A stretch of DNA of 64,000 nt from assembly GCA_031216445.1 (NCBI GenBank), contig CM062201.1:3899501-3963500 (forward strand). Direction: 5' to 3'. The DNA is from Lateolabrax maculatus. Its lineage: Eukaryota; Chordata; Actinopteri; Acropomatiformes; Lateolabracidae. Below are positions 37,654 through 50,425 of the stretch, piece after piece. A program made the position numbers and the translations under genes. A model generated the notes under the pieces. It did not search any database and had not been told where the DNA came from. It saw nothing but the letters and a program-made list of their open reading frames with translations. Within the stretch, counting starts at the first letter, position 1, and each line of letters begins with the position of its first letter.

Positions 37654-40270
37654 GTGAGTATTGTTGACTCTAGATAAAAGTATGAATGAAGCATGTATAG
37701 CTGAAGTGGGTTCACTGTGCCCCTCAAATAACCTGTTGCTCTTGTATTGGCTTGTCTGGGTTGGGCTATTGAGTTATGGGCCAGACTGTATGGCTAGTGT
37801 TTGGCCTTCCTTTCAGTTGGTTATGTGGGCCTTTTGTGTATGTTGGACAGAACGGTCTATAATTTACCTGGTTTCTGTTTGCCTGTTCTTTCGAGGAACA
37901 TGTCCTTACGTCCACTTTGGATGTGGTTCCAAGATGGGCCAGGTTACTCAGGGAAACCCGGAGCCTGTACCACGCAGCCAGGCCAGCGGGTTAGTCAGCT
38001 ACGTTTGGGCTTAACTCAGGTTTTCTGGTGTTACGAAGCTTGCTCACTTTTAACCGGGCCAAATCACCCTGCTATGTGATATGCAAAACCTCAACTACTG
38101 ACCAATCAGCTCACTAGAAAAATGTGATCATTATTCCATACTGCCAGTAACAAACTGAGGGACAGTTTATGATACTAAAATATAATCCATGTATGTACCG
38201 TGCATCGGAACTCCCACTCCATCAACAGACTGAATGATGGAGAGTTTTTTTTTTTGCGGTAGGCTAAAGCAAAGTTGGGGTAACCACGGGCCTTCTTTAC
38301 TGCGTTATTGCGTGATCTCTGTGTAAAAAGGGCCACAGCGAGTGTGCAGCCCAAATGAAAGTGCTGAAATAAGTCAGGTGAGGTTAGTGAAAGGTTAATG
38401 AGAGGGAGGGAGAGACAGACACGTGAGGAATGAGGAGCATGCTGAAGAACAATGCTCAGCTCACCTCAGTGTGGAGCAGAACAATGGTGACAAATCAGAC
38501 ACCTCCGTGACCCCAAAGCAGCGGTCAGACAGAGCTGCAGTACATGGCAGCCAGTGCTGAACACCAACAGGTCGTCATATTGCTTGAAATGAAAGTATAT
38601 CCTAATATTTTCCATTCATCCATACAGTATTCTACATCATTGCTAAACTCTGGGTTTTATAAACTTAATCAACCAGCAAATTAGTGTACATGTTATTTAC
38701 TGGAGGTGAGTTGTTAAAATTCACTTAACTTTCATTGTTCTTGTAGAAGTCACTTTTTTTATTCTAATGAACAATATCGTAATGTAACTTCAATCTTCAT
38801 AAATCAGTGTAGAAGTATACGTTGGTGTTTAGGGCCCGGCTGGATGAGGTAGCCAACGTTTGTGTGTGTGTGTGTGTGTGTGTGAGTGTGTGTGTGTTCT
38901 TTTCTATCCACCCCACCCGGTAAGATGTACTTTGGTTTATGGAGCCCTTGTTGTGTTACAACCTTTGCCCTGCTTGTTCTGTGAACTTCAGAATGCTGAG
39001 GACGTGTTCTGCTGTACACAATAGTCAACCTTATACATAGTTGTAGTTATTTGTTAAAAAATCAATATGTTAGCATGAACTGCTACTACTACTGACTTCT
39101 CATTTATATATATTATTATAAAAATATAATAATTAGTTCATATTCAGTCATGAAGGTTGAACATTGGTGTTTCTTCTCACTAGAAACAGATGTCCTTTGC
39201 AAAGCAGCTCATCAGTGAGCAGAATAGTAAATCACAATAGAATGGGGTTCCTGGGGTGAAACTAATCACTGACACACAGCCTGCCTCCCCGAAGTCTACT
39301 ACCACCCCAGCCTGACCAAATAACTGCCATCACTACAATGAATGTGTGTGCGTATGTGTGAGTGTGTGTGTTGTAATGGTTTTATAAGTTATAATTATAA
39401 CACGAGGCAAATGACAGTTTGAGAAATTTATCCGCAACAGTGATGCTCAACAAATCAATTGCAGACCCTGATGTAAAATCCAACAAAGACTCTGCTGTGG
39501 AAGCCCGTCACTATCACTTGTTCTAAATATTTCCTTTAATTTGCATTTTAATTAATTTCAGACACAACAGTTCATTAATGATCTAAAAAAAAAAAAGATA
39601 AACTATCAGCAACATTTACTCAACAAGTCAAGTGTCAACAAGATCACAGTGATAGCAAGGGTGACAAACCCTGGTCCCTTGCATGAAAGTCTGATGTGCT
39701 AAAGTGTTGCGCAGCAAAAAATATGAGAGATTGCTGGAGTTAATGTGCATTTCAGTTAGTGGGGGAGTGAATGGATGGTCAGTCCTTGTCAGATAGCATC
39801 TTTTTGCTTCCCGGTAGGCACGGCTGTGCTGGCCGGTACCGGGTCGTGGCCCCCGTCGTTGAGAACCACAGCGCTGGAGACATTACGTCATACGATGATC
39901 TAGATATGTAGCTCAGCCAGTGAATAAACATGTGATTTTGGCTTTGTGTTACTGAGCAACAGCCTGTCTTCAAAATGGGATCTATTTTTATATAATATCA
40001 AATAATTTATTTTGTATCCTCTAACTCTACTACAGGATTACCAAAGTTGTATTTTTAAATCATTTTCAGAGCTCTGGGTTTGAGTGACAGGCCTCCTGAG
40101 ACTGGGAGTGTTTTTATCTCGGTTGTCCTGAGGAAACAGAGGACTTAAACTCAGAGACGCCACAACACACAGCCTGCGATTAGAGCTGTATGAAACAACA
40201 CATCCCACAGGGACAACGTCAGGCTTTGGCTGGGAAAAAATACTCCAAAATACAGTATATCTAAGTGCAA

Positions 40271-40353
<83 letters not shown>

Positions 40354-40754
40354 GGTTTTGTTCCTGTCACACAGAGTGAAGAATAGGACCTCAGGGCGAA
40401 TCACTGAGCAGACAGCTGGCGGAAGTTTTGATTTAAAGACTGAAAATTAGTTGAATAAATGTGTGCTACTCTCCAACATCCCATATACTCACTCAGTCTC
40501 GCTCTCGCTCCCTCACACACACACACACACACACAAAAGGCAGTAACCCTACAAGGACCACAGTACAGAAGAGAATATCCTGTTTTGTTGGAAGCAGTAA
40601 TTGAATGGAACAGTCAAGGAGCAGAGCTCTGGGAAAGACTGTCTGCAACTGTAGACAAAGCAGAAAAAAGCCATTTCTCACTATCTGTCGCTAAAATTAT
40701 TGCTGGACTGTGGCCCTTTCCCCCATGTCTGTCCAGGAATTGAGCTGTAACACT

Positions 40755-40810
<56 letters not shown>

Positions 40811-42179
40811 TTAGCTGTCACGGAGCAGTCCAGTAAGACAGAGTGCTGCCAAGAACATGAAGGAAGGGGAAATGTAGGGCTAAATCTCTCTCTTTCTCTT
40901 CCAAGACACACATACGCACACACACAAATATACTTATAAACACAGTGAAAGAGAAACGTCTCTTGCAGGATGGGGTCAGGGTATGGGGATCTCTGACACA
41001 CCAAACTCAAAAACTGTTACAGAGACCCCAGCCTTGATACTTTCAGGTCTAAATCAAATCCAAGGTTTCTTTGTCACCACTGGCTGCCAGTTGAAATGAA
41101 TGTACTGGCCTACCTAACTTGACAATAGTAAATTACATATAGCAGGGAAAAACATATTTGCTCCTCGTTTAATTTTATTTAGGAACTGTGCGCCTGTGCT
41201 TTGGTCAGTTAAAATAACTACTTCCCTTAAAACAACCAACATTGACTTACCAGGACACGAACTTCGGTCTCCTGGAGGAAAGTCCTGTGTTTGTTTGTCC
41301 CATCCCATTTGGGTACCCTAAAATATTCTGGGAAAAATTTGATTCTTTGGAACAATTTTCTGTCAAGAGGTATTAATAATTTCAGACCCTCTTTTAAAAG
41401 AAACAACCGAAAGTCTGAAAACCCAGAACCAAGGCAGGGGCAGATTGATATTAAAATAATACAAAAAGTACTCAAGCATCCCCCTCATTCTCCGGTCACA
41501 CCCCAGACGTTGTAATAAAGCCACTCAATTCACGAACAATTGATTGAAAATGCGGCCGTAAGAGTTGTTTGTGAGTGGAGGAGCTGTCTCTTTAGCACTC
41601 AACCCTCATTGAAAGGAGCGGGCTCCAGCTGATAACTCTGTGTGTGTGTTTGTTTAGGGATGGAATGGGTTGGGGGAGAAAGCATTGACTATGAGCTTAC
41701 AACTGTTAAGAATCTTTACTCCACACTGTGTGACACCGTAGCTTGGTAAAAAAGGTTAATTTACCTCTTTTGGTGCTTCAATGTCGGTGCTCAAATATCC
41801 ACCTTAGAGGCGAACTCCACCAATTTTACACACAAAGCTGCGTTTACTACTTTAATGTGTAGGACCACTCAATCTGTAACACAGATATAATGTCTTGTGT
41901 GGCTTTAGAGGAGCTTTGTCAAGTCTGAATAACCCCAATGTTCATTTGTTCAAAGAAAATTAAAAATTACGTCCATCATCCAACATTTCAAGAGGTGAAA
42001 TAGATGAAGTAGATCAGCTCATAAAACAAGTTAAATTTCACTGGAAAGTCTCAGTTTCCCAATACTTTAAATCGTCTTTTTAATATATACCAGTGAACAG
42101 TAATGTTTTGGGACGTTTTATTCAGCCCTTTGTGCTCCCACCTCATCCTCCCACTTCCCTTTTCTCCCCACCAGACTCA
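37654..42179. other. intergenic, repeats and microsatellites
   Basis: 37920-38130 looks like a dispersed repeat (TTACTCAGGGAAACCCGGAG). 38270-38350 shares text with 29550. Microsatellites: (TG)n 38861-38899, (TC)n(AC)n 40272-40353, (AC)n 40513-40535 and 40761-40810. No supported exon. Confidence 0.4.
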
Positions 42180-42445
42180 AAATTCACGTGTCTGCATCTC
42201 CGCATCGCACTGCAACAGGCCTCTCCCAGCAACAGATAAGACGGCGACAAGCTCGGCCCACAGTCATAAAGCTGGGCAGTGTTGTTGGTGCGCTGGTGCG
42301 CTGGTGCCTGGATGTCGCCATGGCGGCAGTAAAGCGGCGGCCTTGTTGCTGACAGGCCTGTATTTTCCTCGACGGCGTGGCCAACTCGGACCCGGCCGCC
42401 ATAAAGCAGAGTTGGAACTCAACCTTTGGTCGACACTGTCAGCTT
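42180..42445. promoter_or_regulatory. CpG-rich candidate regulatory block 3' of gata5
   Basis: This 265-nt block has about twenty CpGs in an otherwise AT-rich, CpG-poor region. It holds a GATA word (ACAGATAAGACGG), a palindromic GTCGCCATGGCGGCA and GGCCGCCATAAAG (both like YY1 sites), and CAGTCATAAAGC. A long plus-strand frame (to 42447) is probably a by-product of high GC. It lies about 0.9 kb beyond the gata5 polyadenylation signal. Inference from composition only. Confidence 0.35.
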
Positions 42446-43299
42446 AAGCAACCGGCAGGAGAACACACCCTCCTTGTACACACACATACACACACATATG
42501 AATTCACACACACATATACATGACTGTGTACGTACTCTTAAATCAGCATGGGCAAATATATCTTTTCCTATATAGACATATAAATGCACAAACATCTTTG
42601 CAGAAACACTCAATACACAATGCAGTGCAGGGACCAGAATCAGAAAACACAAACTGTATTGGTAAATGTTAGATGATCTTACTGTAAACAGAACACAGGA
42701 GGTTTAAAGAAAAGAAAAAAATTACACAATAGTTTAAATTTCAGAACCTTTTGTTCTGTTATTTATAACTTCAGCAGATGCCAGAGAGAGCTCAGCTAAC
42801 TCAACTAAATTCAGCTAATTAAACTACAAAATAGAAATTGTGTTTATTCAAATAATATATTCACATAATGTGATAAATAAAAAAGCCAAATTTGGCAACA
42901 AATTGGTGTGATGATGATCTTTAGTAAATTTACAATAACCACTAACCTGCCCTTCGAACCCAGTCACTTGTTTGTGAAAACTAGTGAGCAAGCAAGCAGG
43001 GAAGTTCAAAAAGTGAGCTAAAAGTAATGGATACAGAGTTGAAATAGTTAGCTGGAAGTAACAGATGAATGGTTAAAAGGTCCAGCCTCAGCTGCTCCAA
43101 GACGTTATAGTGCAAACCTGACCAAACCGGCCTGAACGTCAACAATTTCGTTGCTCATCTGTTGGGGCTGCGGGGGTACGTCAGACAGGCGGTTGGGACC
43201 CACTGATATATGACATGAAAACCCACACCCTGAACACAGGGAGTGAGAGCACCATCTCCAAAACCAAACACATTTTTCAGAAGTCAAATGAGTAAAACG
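42446..43299. other. intergenic between candidate block and gata5 3' end
   Basis: AT-rich, with short CA-rich stretches at 42478-42520. No gene seen. Confidence 0.4.
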
Positions 43300-44423
43300 T
43301 GAATCAGTTTATTAACCTCAACAAATTCCAAAGAGCATCGGAAAAAACAGAGAGTTCTTTAGAACATTATAACAATAAAATTCCCTTACATATTGACAAA
43401 ATACAGACAATAAAATTAGATTATTATGTTTAGAATAATTTCACACTCTTTTTGTTTTTTTCCTTCAATTTTTGAAATGAAAAATGTACTCATTGCACTT
43501 TCATTGATGTCAAACATTTAAATGATAAACTTCTGATATGTAGCCATGATGTCAGAATCAAAGCGACCGGTTGGTCCTGATTTTCAAATGAATCTTTCTA
43601 AAGAGAAATCACTCATATAATCTAGAGCCGCGCAACACACCAACCACTCTACGAAGGTGAGCGGTGACGGGCTATAACTGGCTGGTTTCAGTGTCCACCG
43701 CGACTTTTAACTGCCCTTATCTCAACATAAATAATGTGCCTGCAAAGGTTAATCATCTACACATTGGTAATGGGACATGTTCAACAGCCATAAAAAGGTA
43801 TTTTCTGTCCATTTTTCCGGTTTTCTTTCTGCGATGACAATAACAGGCTGAAGTTGCCCTCATTATGCTCTTGACAGCACCATGGAAAGCAGTGAGGGCG
43901 GAGTCTACGAGCAACCGGCGGCAGCAAAATAAACCTAAAGAAACTAAAATCAAAGTTCACCACCGTATCCACGCCTTTTTACATTCCACTTGATTGTCTT
44001 TGCATTGGTGTATTTGGTGCGGGGTTTCTCCAAAAATAGAGATTTCTTTAAAAAAGATAGGTAGCTCTAGTCATCCTGCTGAGGAAATGTGGTTTGTTGG
44101 ATGTGAGTTGAGGCAAGCTGGGGTCACTATTCGGGTCCTGGTTTAGCTGTGCGTGCTGTGGGTAACGCACACTCGTCCTTTTGTAAGACTGCAGCCCGGG
44201 CACCCCGTGTCCTTGTTAAGCTAAGGTGTGGTCCAGGTGACAGTATGTAATATGGCAAGCGGGTAAGATGTCCTGCAGGTCAAGTGAGCATGAACACATG
44301 GAGCCATCAGATACTGCAGTAACCCTGATTTAATGTCCACACAACACCGTCTGTCCACAGTTTCAGAGGTGGCCTCAATGAGTTGCGTGGCGTCGATATG
44401 GCAGTCCTGTCGGTCGAGGCCGC
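43300..44423 (-). other. gata5: gata5 3' untranslated region
   Basis: From the stop codon to the first good minus-strand polyadenylation signal is about 1.1 kb. Within it, no open frame continues the GATA5 protein. The true 3' end may differ. Confidence 0.5.
43308..43313 (-). terminator. gata5: polyadenylation signal of gata5
   Basis: TTTATT on the plus strand is AATAAA on the coding strand, about 1.1 kb beyond the gata5 stop codon. It is the first such hexamer I found in that direction. Confidence 0.5.
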
Positions 44424-47400
44424 TCACGCTTGAGACAGAGCGCACCAGGAGTTCTGTGCGGCCATCGAGGTTGGGGTAAAGGGATAATCCTCGTATTTAA
44501 TGTCCACGTGTCCTGATCCTATGCTGTCCAACTGGGAAGCCGTCTGCAGGGAGGGAAGAGACGTTTCAATTGATCAAAAAATGCTGGAGTTACTTTGACA
44601 TTGAGAGGGCACTTATTGCTGAATTCACACATGCAAGTCGAATCACTCATCATCAATCTGTTAATTTCAATGGAATCGCAGTGATCGGTAGATTCGGTGG
44701 GGTGCAGGAAATCCACATCTTTGAGTTGAACTTTGGTGAGCTCTGACATGCAAATTTGACCAATAGCAAGCCGCCTTTAGGGCTGACCTGTGAGGGAACG
44801 GAGAGCCTGAGAGTTCAGAATGGAGGAGTCTGTCGTAGTTTATAAACTGTGTTGCACCATCTACTTTTATTTAACATTTAATTTAAGTATAAACTGCTCA
44901 ACAAAAGAGGAATGGTTTTCAGCAGCAGTCAATGGTACAAATGTGTCCTTTTGAAGAAACCCGTAAACCTACTGTCCAAATAGCAGCTGAGCAAACGAGA
45001 AAGCTACTTTGTGTACCCATTTAAATGACATAATGAAATGATTGTTTTCCACTTAATTGCGTACTATATATTATTAGTATATTTGTATATTAGTATGGCA
45101 TTTGTGTGAAAGTGAGGTGTACCTGAGTGGCAGATGTGACGGTCTGTCCGGCGTAGGGCGAAGGGGCCATGTTGGGTTCGCTCTTAATGGTGGAGGCGTG
45201 TTCTGACACTGAGAGGGAGGTCGGGGAACCTGTCTCAGAGGTTGTGGATCCTAAATAATCGACAGGACGGTCAAATATCGGGATGATATATTGAGTATGA
45301 TTTGTGCTTTGCTGATGTTGATTCATGAACACTTTTACCCCTAAACATTAATTTTTAAGTATTAAAATATTTTATTTTAACATATCATGAGATTACCATA
45401 CACATCTCTTCCTGTGTGTGTCCTACCTGTGGATGTTTTATTCTTGGGCATCTTGGGTTTGCGCTTCCTGGTCTGAATGCTCTCTTTCTTCATGGCCAGA
45501 GGTCGGGGCACCTGCAGAGGAGTAGAGCAGCACACATTAGCCTCCCAGTCCCTGATACACCAGAGGCCACGGTGTCACGACAACCCACACAAGCTCCCCT
45601 CCCACACTGCCGCTCTGATAACAACGACCACAATGCCCTTGGGGAGGTTTGCGTAAATAATGAACTGCTCCCTGCTGTAGCAGGAGTTTACTGGAGGAGC
45701 TGTTTCACTCCCAGGTTAGTTGGTGACGACATGAGAGGACTGAATAGCTTGAATGGGAAACATTATAGCCCAAATGAATAGAAATAATAGAGCAGATTTG
45801 AAGAACTGGAGCCCCTGGTGGGACATACCCCGTGCAGCTTCATGTAGAGGCCACAGGCGTTGCACACAGGCTCTCCCTCAGCGTTGCGTCTCCACAGTGT
45901 GGTGGTGCTGGTGTGGCAGTTAGTGCAGCAAAGGCCAGCCCGGCGGGATGTGGTCTGCTGCAGGTACGGAGGAGAGGAAAATGATGTTTGAATGAGCAGC
46001 AGACTCATAACTCACATCTTTGCATGCTCGAGCCACAGTTTGTGAAACTTGAGTTGAACCATTCCCTTAACTTCTGGAATGAATCGCAGGATGTCGGCAT
46101 GCGGCTTGGTACAACAATGAATCCTTCCACACGATGCATGCAAAAAACTTCTAATAACTCATTAGGTGGACAACCTTTGTTACATGACAAATAATTCTTC
46201 CTTTCTCACACCGTGGTGTGACTGTCAGCTCGGTTTTGCACAACGAGCGACAGCACGACAGCAGGAGAGTCACGTTGCTCCGGAGGGCCTCGTCTAAAAA
46301 CGGCCCGTCCAAGGGCAAGGTCACCGCAGGACAAATAAAAACAGAGAGAACGGCCCAGTGGTGGAAGGAGACTATTGGGCAACTCGCAGCCACAGCTGCT
46401 CTGGAGAGGCAGGTTCCTGCGAAATACACAGCCGTGAAGCCTTGACACCCCCCACCACCCTGCGCACCACCACAGAGCCTGTTCCATTTTCTAAGTGCTC
46501 TCTAACCACAAATAGTCTATTACCTGCTTTGACCCCAGTAGTAGCAGATATTATCTCTCCACGTTTTTTATTTTTTATTTTTGCTCTTTGTCTTACTTAT
46601 TACGTATTATCGATATGCATTGATGGAAATATTCACATCTCTTACTGAAGTCCAAATATGCCACAGTGTAAACATACTGCATTACAAGTAAAAGTCCTGT
46701 ATTCATAGTCAAATAAAGAAGTATTATCATCAGTATTAGAAGTAAGTGTTTTCTTAATGCAGATTGGCACCCTTCAGAGGGTTATATGATTACATGTATT
46801 AAAAGATTATCATTACTGCATTATGGTGTAAGCAGCATTGTAATGCTGTAGCAGATCAAAGTGCCCAATTTATACAAATTGTTTATAAAATCTTAATCGG
46901 AAATGTAACTAGAAACTGTTGCTGTCATGTGGTGTCGTAGAGTAAAAAGTACAATATTTCCCTCTGAAATGTAGAAGTAAAAAGTTGCATAGACTGGAGA
47001 TACTCAAGTAAAAGTACTTGGATGCTTTCCCCCCACTGTCAATATGTAATACCTCCCCATAAAGATTCTATGTCCTTGTCTTTTTATACAGTACTGTTTA
47101 TCCTTCAGTGATATATAAGGTAAATAAAGACAGCCTTATTTTTATAAGACCAATAATAACTTAGTTCCTTTAAAGTGTTTTCTTATAATATTATTGGATT
47201 CCTTGTGTTTGGGCATTAAGATGAAAGCAGAATTTAAATGTAATAGCTAATTGTGTTATTGTTAGAAATTATATTAATCATTATTCCTTATATAAATTGT
47301 TAAATTATAGCAATTTATCATGTTTCATAAATTAGTAAAGTAGCTTGTAACTACTGCTGACAGATAAATGTACATGGAAATTTCCCCTCTGGAATATAGT

Positions 47401-50400
47401 GGAGCAGAAGCATAGAGCATAACAAAATGTGAATACTCACACCATACTTAATAAATACTTATGGCCTGCTTGCCACCATGGCACATCAGTCAATGTCCGA
47501 CAGTGTGTTGTGTTGCTTGTTCCTCCTGCCAGTCTTACCAGCCGTTTCTGTGGTTTGATGAGCGGCCTGTTGATGCCGTTCATCTTGTGGTAGAGGCCGC
47601 AGGCGTTGCACAGGTAGTGTCCCGTGCCGTCCCTGCGCCACAGCGGCGTGGACACGGAGCCGCAGTTGACGCACTCCCTGCCCTCGGTGCACATGTCGTC
47701 CACCAGGTCTGCGCACAGGGGAAAAGACCTGTGTTAGTGTGAATCCGCGCTGTGTGTAAACCCCTGTGAAACTGAGCTGGGTGTGCCAAAGGCCATCACT
47801 CGATGTATGGATTATGTATTTCTCACTTAGACTGGGAAATATTCTGTGAGAAATTTGTGAAAGTGTCTTAGGTACTCAGTTACTTTATCAGCACACCCCT
47901 TTATTCGGCCAGTGCAATCTGTCATTTATTAATCTTTTATTGATGTTCGGGAAGATAATGTTAATATTCCTAAAAGCCTCAACGTGCATTCCTGACCTGA
48001 CCAAACGTCCTCCAGGTTTCTGACAGAAAACAGTTGGATGTAAAATCATAATGTGGAATAAACAGCATTCCTGTTGGCGAGATTTTCTTCTGAACTTTCA
48101 AAACTTCGGGGGCGTGGGTGGGGTTCTGGTCACGGGCCAGTGCGTGATGAATAGCCGGAGGAGGAATTTAAACCCCCTCCGCTCCCCGTGACGAAGAGAG
48201 ATCAAACCCCCAGAATGAATCAGTAGGGAGACGGACTGATGGAGGAATCTGTGTGAGGAGGGCCGGGGGGGTGTTATCAGCCTGAAGGATCCCCCCCCCC
48301 CCCAATCCCTCCATCAGAGCTCTGACACACGACGGACTCCTGGCATTAATTGCCCAAATTCCTAATCCCTCAATACAGAGAGAGACCCGAGAAAGACCCC
48401 GCCGGTCGGGACTGTCCTGAGGCTGTCAGGCGTTCTTTGAACTTGTGGTTGCGGCTCTCACTTATTCCACAAAAACAAAATACATCACATAACAACTGCC
48501 GAGCTGCTGCTTTGGGACAACCAAAGCGAAAAACCTGCGCTTGCGCCGTGCGTAATTTAAAATAACCATTATGATCACTTTAACTGAGCCGTCAACGTTG
48601 CTATTAACGTCTTGTAGAAATGCCATATAGCCTACTGTATACTCACCATTAATTACACACACAATTCTACTCTTGATATAGAAATAAATACCACAATGAC
48701 ATTATAATGAAGATAAAACGCTAAAAATATTCAGTAAAGGAACAATACTATAGTGATGTCATACCATATATATAAAATATAATTAACATCGTGTGTGTGT
48801 GTGTGTGTGTCTGGCCCACTTTGGTGTGAAGTCCCTCCCTGGTTAAAGCAGCAGTAGACAATCGGACAAAATTAGATTGAATTAAGTTTAAGAGGTGCGA
48901 AACAGTCTAAAGGCCTAATCATCAAACAGGAGCTGCTGAACGACGCTCCTGACAAACACTGCAGATCAGATCTCCGTCTGACTGAAACTTTTCTTCTTCT
49001 TCTTTTTTTCATCGTCCACTTCAAACGCTCGTGCTCTAAGTGAAGGCAGCAGGTAGAGCCGCTCGTCTGATCCAGGTGATAACTGCTGTGATTGTTGTGT
49101 CAGTGGCTCTTTTCAGAGGCTTTTTGTCTCTGTGTGTATTGAACTGTTACCGGGGGGGATTAAATCAGCGTTTTAATTGATGGTTTTTTAGGGACCCTCT
49201 CTTCTGAAGAATGTGTATTGTCTAAATGTAATGTGGGATTGTTTGGGGGACTTTGATTGAATCTCGTCTTCCCAACCCCGTGACACAACCACCACTGTTA
49301 CAGGCCTCCCAACCACCTCCTGTAATAAATTACAGCGTCATTAACCCGGCTTGTATAATCCTTCATAAACGAACTCATAAAAAAAAAATAAAAAAAACAA
49401 CCCCAACATGTTGGAGGGAGATGATCGAAATAACGAAAAAATACAAAATAATAAGAGGATATTCTTCAATAATTGCTTTCAGTTACACTATAGCAATAAC
49501 AAGGTCATATTATCATAAATGTAAATTTAATTTCAATATTACTGTGTATTTTCTGCACTGGAAAATTAAACAGCTACAAAAAGAAAATCGTTATCAGTGT
49601 ATGATTTACAGTATTTGGAGGATAGGCCTACAAGTTCTATTAACTCGAGCCCAAGTGTGATTTTGCACTTTTTAAATCGTTAAAATTAGAGGAAAGATAA
49701 AATAAAAATTCCCAGAATTTGATCAGCTGATGGGGATGTGTTCGTGACCAAAATAATAATTTCAGTGATTATAAAAAAAGCTCCACTTTTCCACACACTA
49801 AATTTCTTTCTTTTCAAAATTATGACACATTTCAAGCTCGACGTCAAGAATCAAAATTCCCTTTCTTGTCACAAATTAGAAATTGGATTTGGGGCCTGTG
49901 CTTACCCAGACTGGACCTTCTCCCAGACAGCCCTCCATGCCGTCCCTGCAGACTGATCACTCCGCTCTCGAAGGGCCCTGGCGTCCAGGAGGACGTCGCC
50001 ATCTCCGGGCTCATGTAGGCGTATGGGCTGGTGTAGGAGCCCCCCACCGAGCGCATCAGGGCTCCTCCGTACTGATCACAACGCGCGCCGTTTCCCAGGA
50101 CCAGCGGGCTCTGGTAGGTCCCGTCGCGGCCGGTGTTGCTGCTGACGGGCGGGCTGTGCGAGTAGGAGAAGCCGTGCGGAGGGTGAGGGCTGCTGGGCGC
50201 GAAGGAGGAGCCGTCCGTGCCGGCCTGGGGCCAGCCGTGGTGCCCGCCGAGGCCGTGAGACTGGTGGGGCGAGTCGCAGGTCTGCAGGTAGGGCAGGGTG
50301 GGCAGCATGGCGGGGACTCTGGTGGTGGGGACGTACACCGGAGAGCTGGCCGAGGGGTGGATGTAATTCCCGGTGTCATGCGAGTAAGGGGACTGGTTGG

Positions 50401-50425
50401 AGGACAAGGCCAGACTCTGATACAT
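44424..50425 (-). CDS. gata5: transcription factor GATA-5
   Basis: Coding exons on the minus strand: 50425-49906, 47708-47539, 45957-45829, 45511-45427, 45250-45123, 44543-44424. They total 1152 nt (383 aa plus stop), the length I recall for zebrafish Gata5. All junctions have GT-AG borders and matching phase. The protein begins MYQSLALSSNQSPYSHD, as in Gata5, and the first exon is the GATA-N activation region. The N finger spans C186-C210 and the C finger C241-C265, each with the C-X2-C-X17-C-X2-C pattern and the LWRR core. A basic tail (MKKESIQTRKRKPK) follows. The carboxyl end has DIKYEDYPFTP and NSWCALSQA, typical of GATA4/5/6. GATA5 binds (A/T)GATA(A/G) and drives endoderm and heart programmes. 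The amino terminus and the rbbp8nl neighbour choose GATA5 over GATA4 or GATA6. The start is the ATG at 50425; the in-frame GTG six bases upstream is not used. Confidence 0.96.
45123..45250 (-). CDS. gata5: gata5 carboxyl-region exon
   Basis: Residues 302-344, reading GSTTSETGSPTSLSVSE then IKSEPNMAPSPYAGQ. The IKSEP word fits a sumoylation consensus and occurs in related GATA proteins. Acceptor GATTATTTAG, donor GTACAC, in phase with both neighbours. Confidence 0.93.
45427..45511 (-). CDS. gata5: gata5 basic-tail exon
   Basis: Residues 274-301 plus one base: VPRPLAMKKESIQTRKRKPK followed by MPKNKTST. The basic stretch completes the C finger's DNA contact and serves as nuclear signal in the family. 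Acceptor CTCTGCAG, donor GTAGGA. Confidence 0.95.
45829..45957 (-). CDS. gata5: gata5 C-terminal zinc-finger exon
   Basis: Residues 231-273. The finger reads CTNC, then LWRRNAEGEPVCNAC, then GLYMKLHG. This finger is the one required for DNA binding. Two tandem CAG acceptors (starting at 45957 or 45954) would differ by one glutamine. The donor GTATGT follows 45829. Confidence 0.97.
46640..47037. mobile_element. non-autonomous DNA element in gata5 intron
   Basis: The end GATACTCAAGTAAAAGTACT followed by TTTCCCCCCACTG, and internal GTAGAAGTAAAAAGTTGCAT, match a very common teleost element whose terminal repeat starts CAGTGG. The left end is unclear. It sits between the two zinc-finger exons and does not touch their splice sites. 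Confidence 0.6.
47539..47708 (-). CDS. gata5: gata5 N-terminal zinc-finger exon
   Basis: Residues 174-230. The finger reads CVNC, then LWRRDGTGHYLCNAC, ending in GLYHKMNGINRPLIKPQKRL. In GATA factors this finger steadies binding at paired sites and contacts FOG cofactors. The acceptor is CCCTGTGCGCAG and the donor GTAAGA. Confidence 0.97.
48100..48440. promoter_or_regulatory. GC-rich block in the gata5 intron before the zinc fingers
   Basis: GGGGGCGTGGGTGGGG (KLF/Sp-like), then CCGGAGGAGGAATTTAAACC, then CTCCGCTCCCCGTGACG. This is GC-rich text in an AT-rich 2.2 kb intron, with no reading frame that joins gata5. It could be an intronic enhancer or an internal promoter giving a shorter, finger-only transcript. 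Inference only. A C run of about 14 occurs at 48290. Confidence 0.3.
49906..50425 (-). CDS. gata5: gata5 first coding exon, activation region
   Basis: Encodes residues 1-173 and the first base of codon 174. It is rich in S, P, Y, G and H, with SSPVYVPTTRVPAMLPTLPY and SPHPPHGFSYSHSPPVSSN, which are conserved in Gata5 proteins. Donor GTAAGC follows 49906. The exon continues upstream into 5' untranslated sequence, to an acceptor (CTCCAAACAG) before 50443. The high GC content makes long shadow frames on the other strand. Confidence 0.95.

Noticed and set aside
42103..42447. 114-codon plus-strand frame in the CpG-rich block
   Set aside because: High GC lowers stop-codon frequency. No homologue is recognised and the frame begins in AT-rich DNA outside the block.
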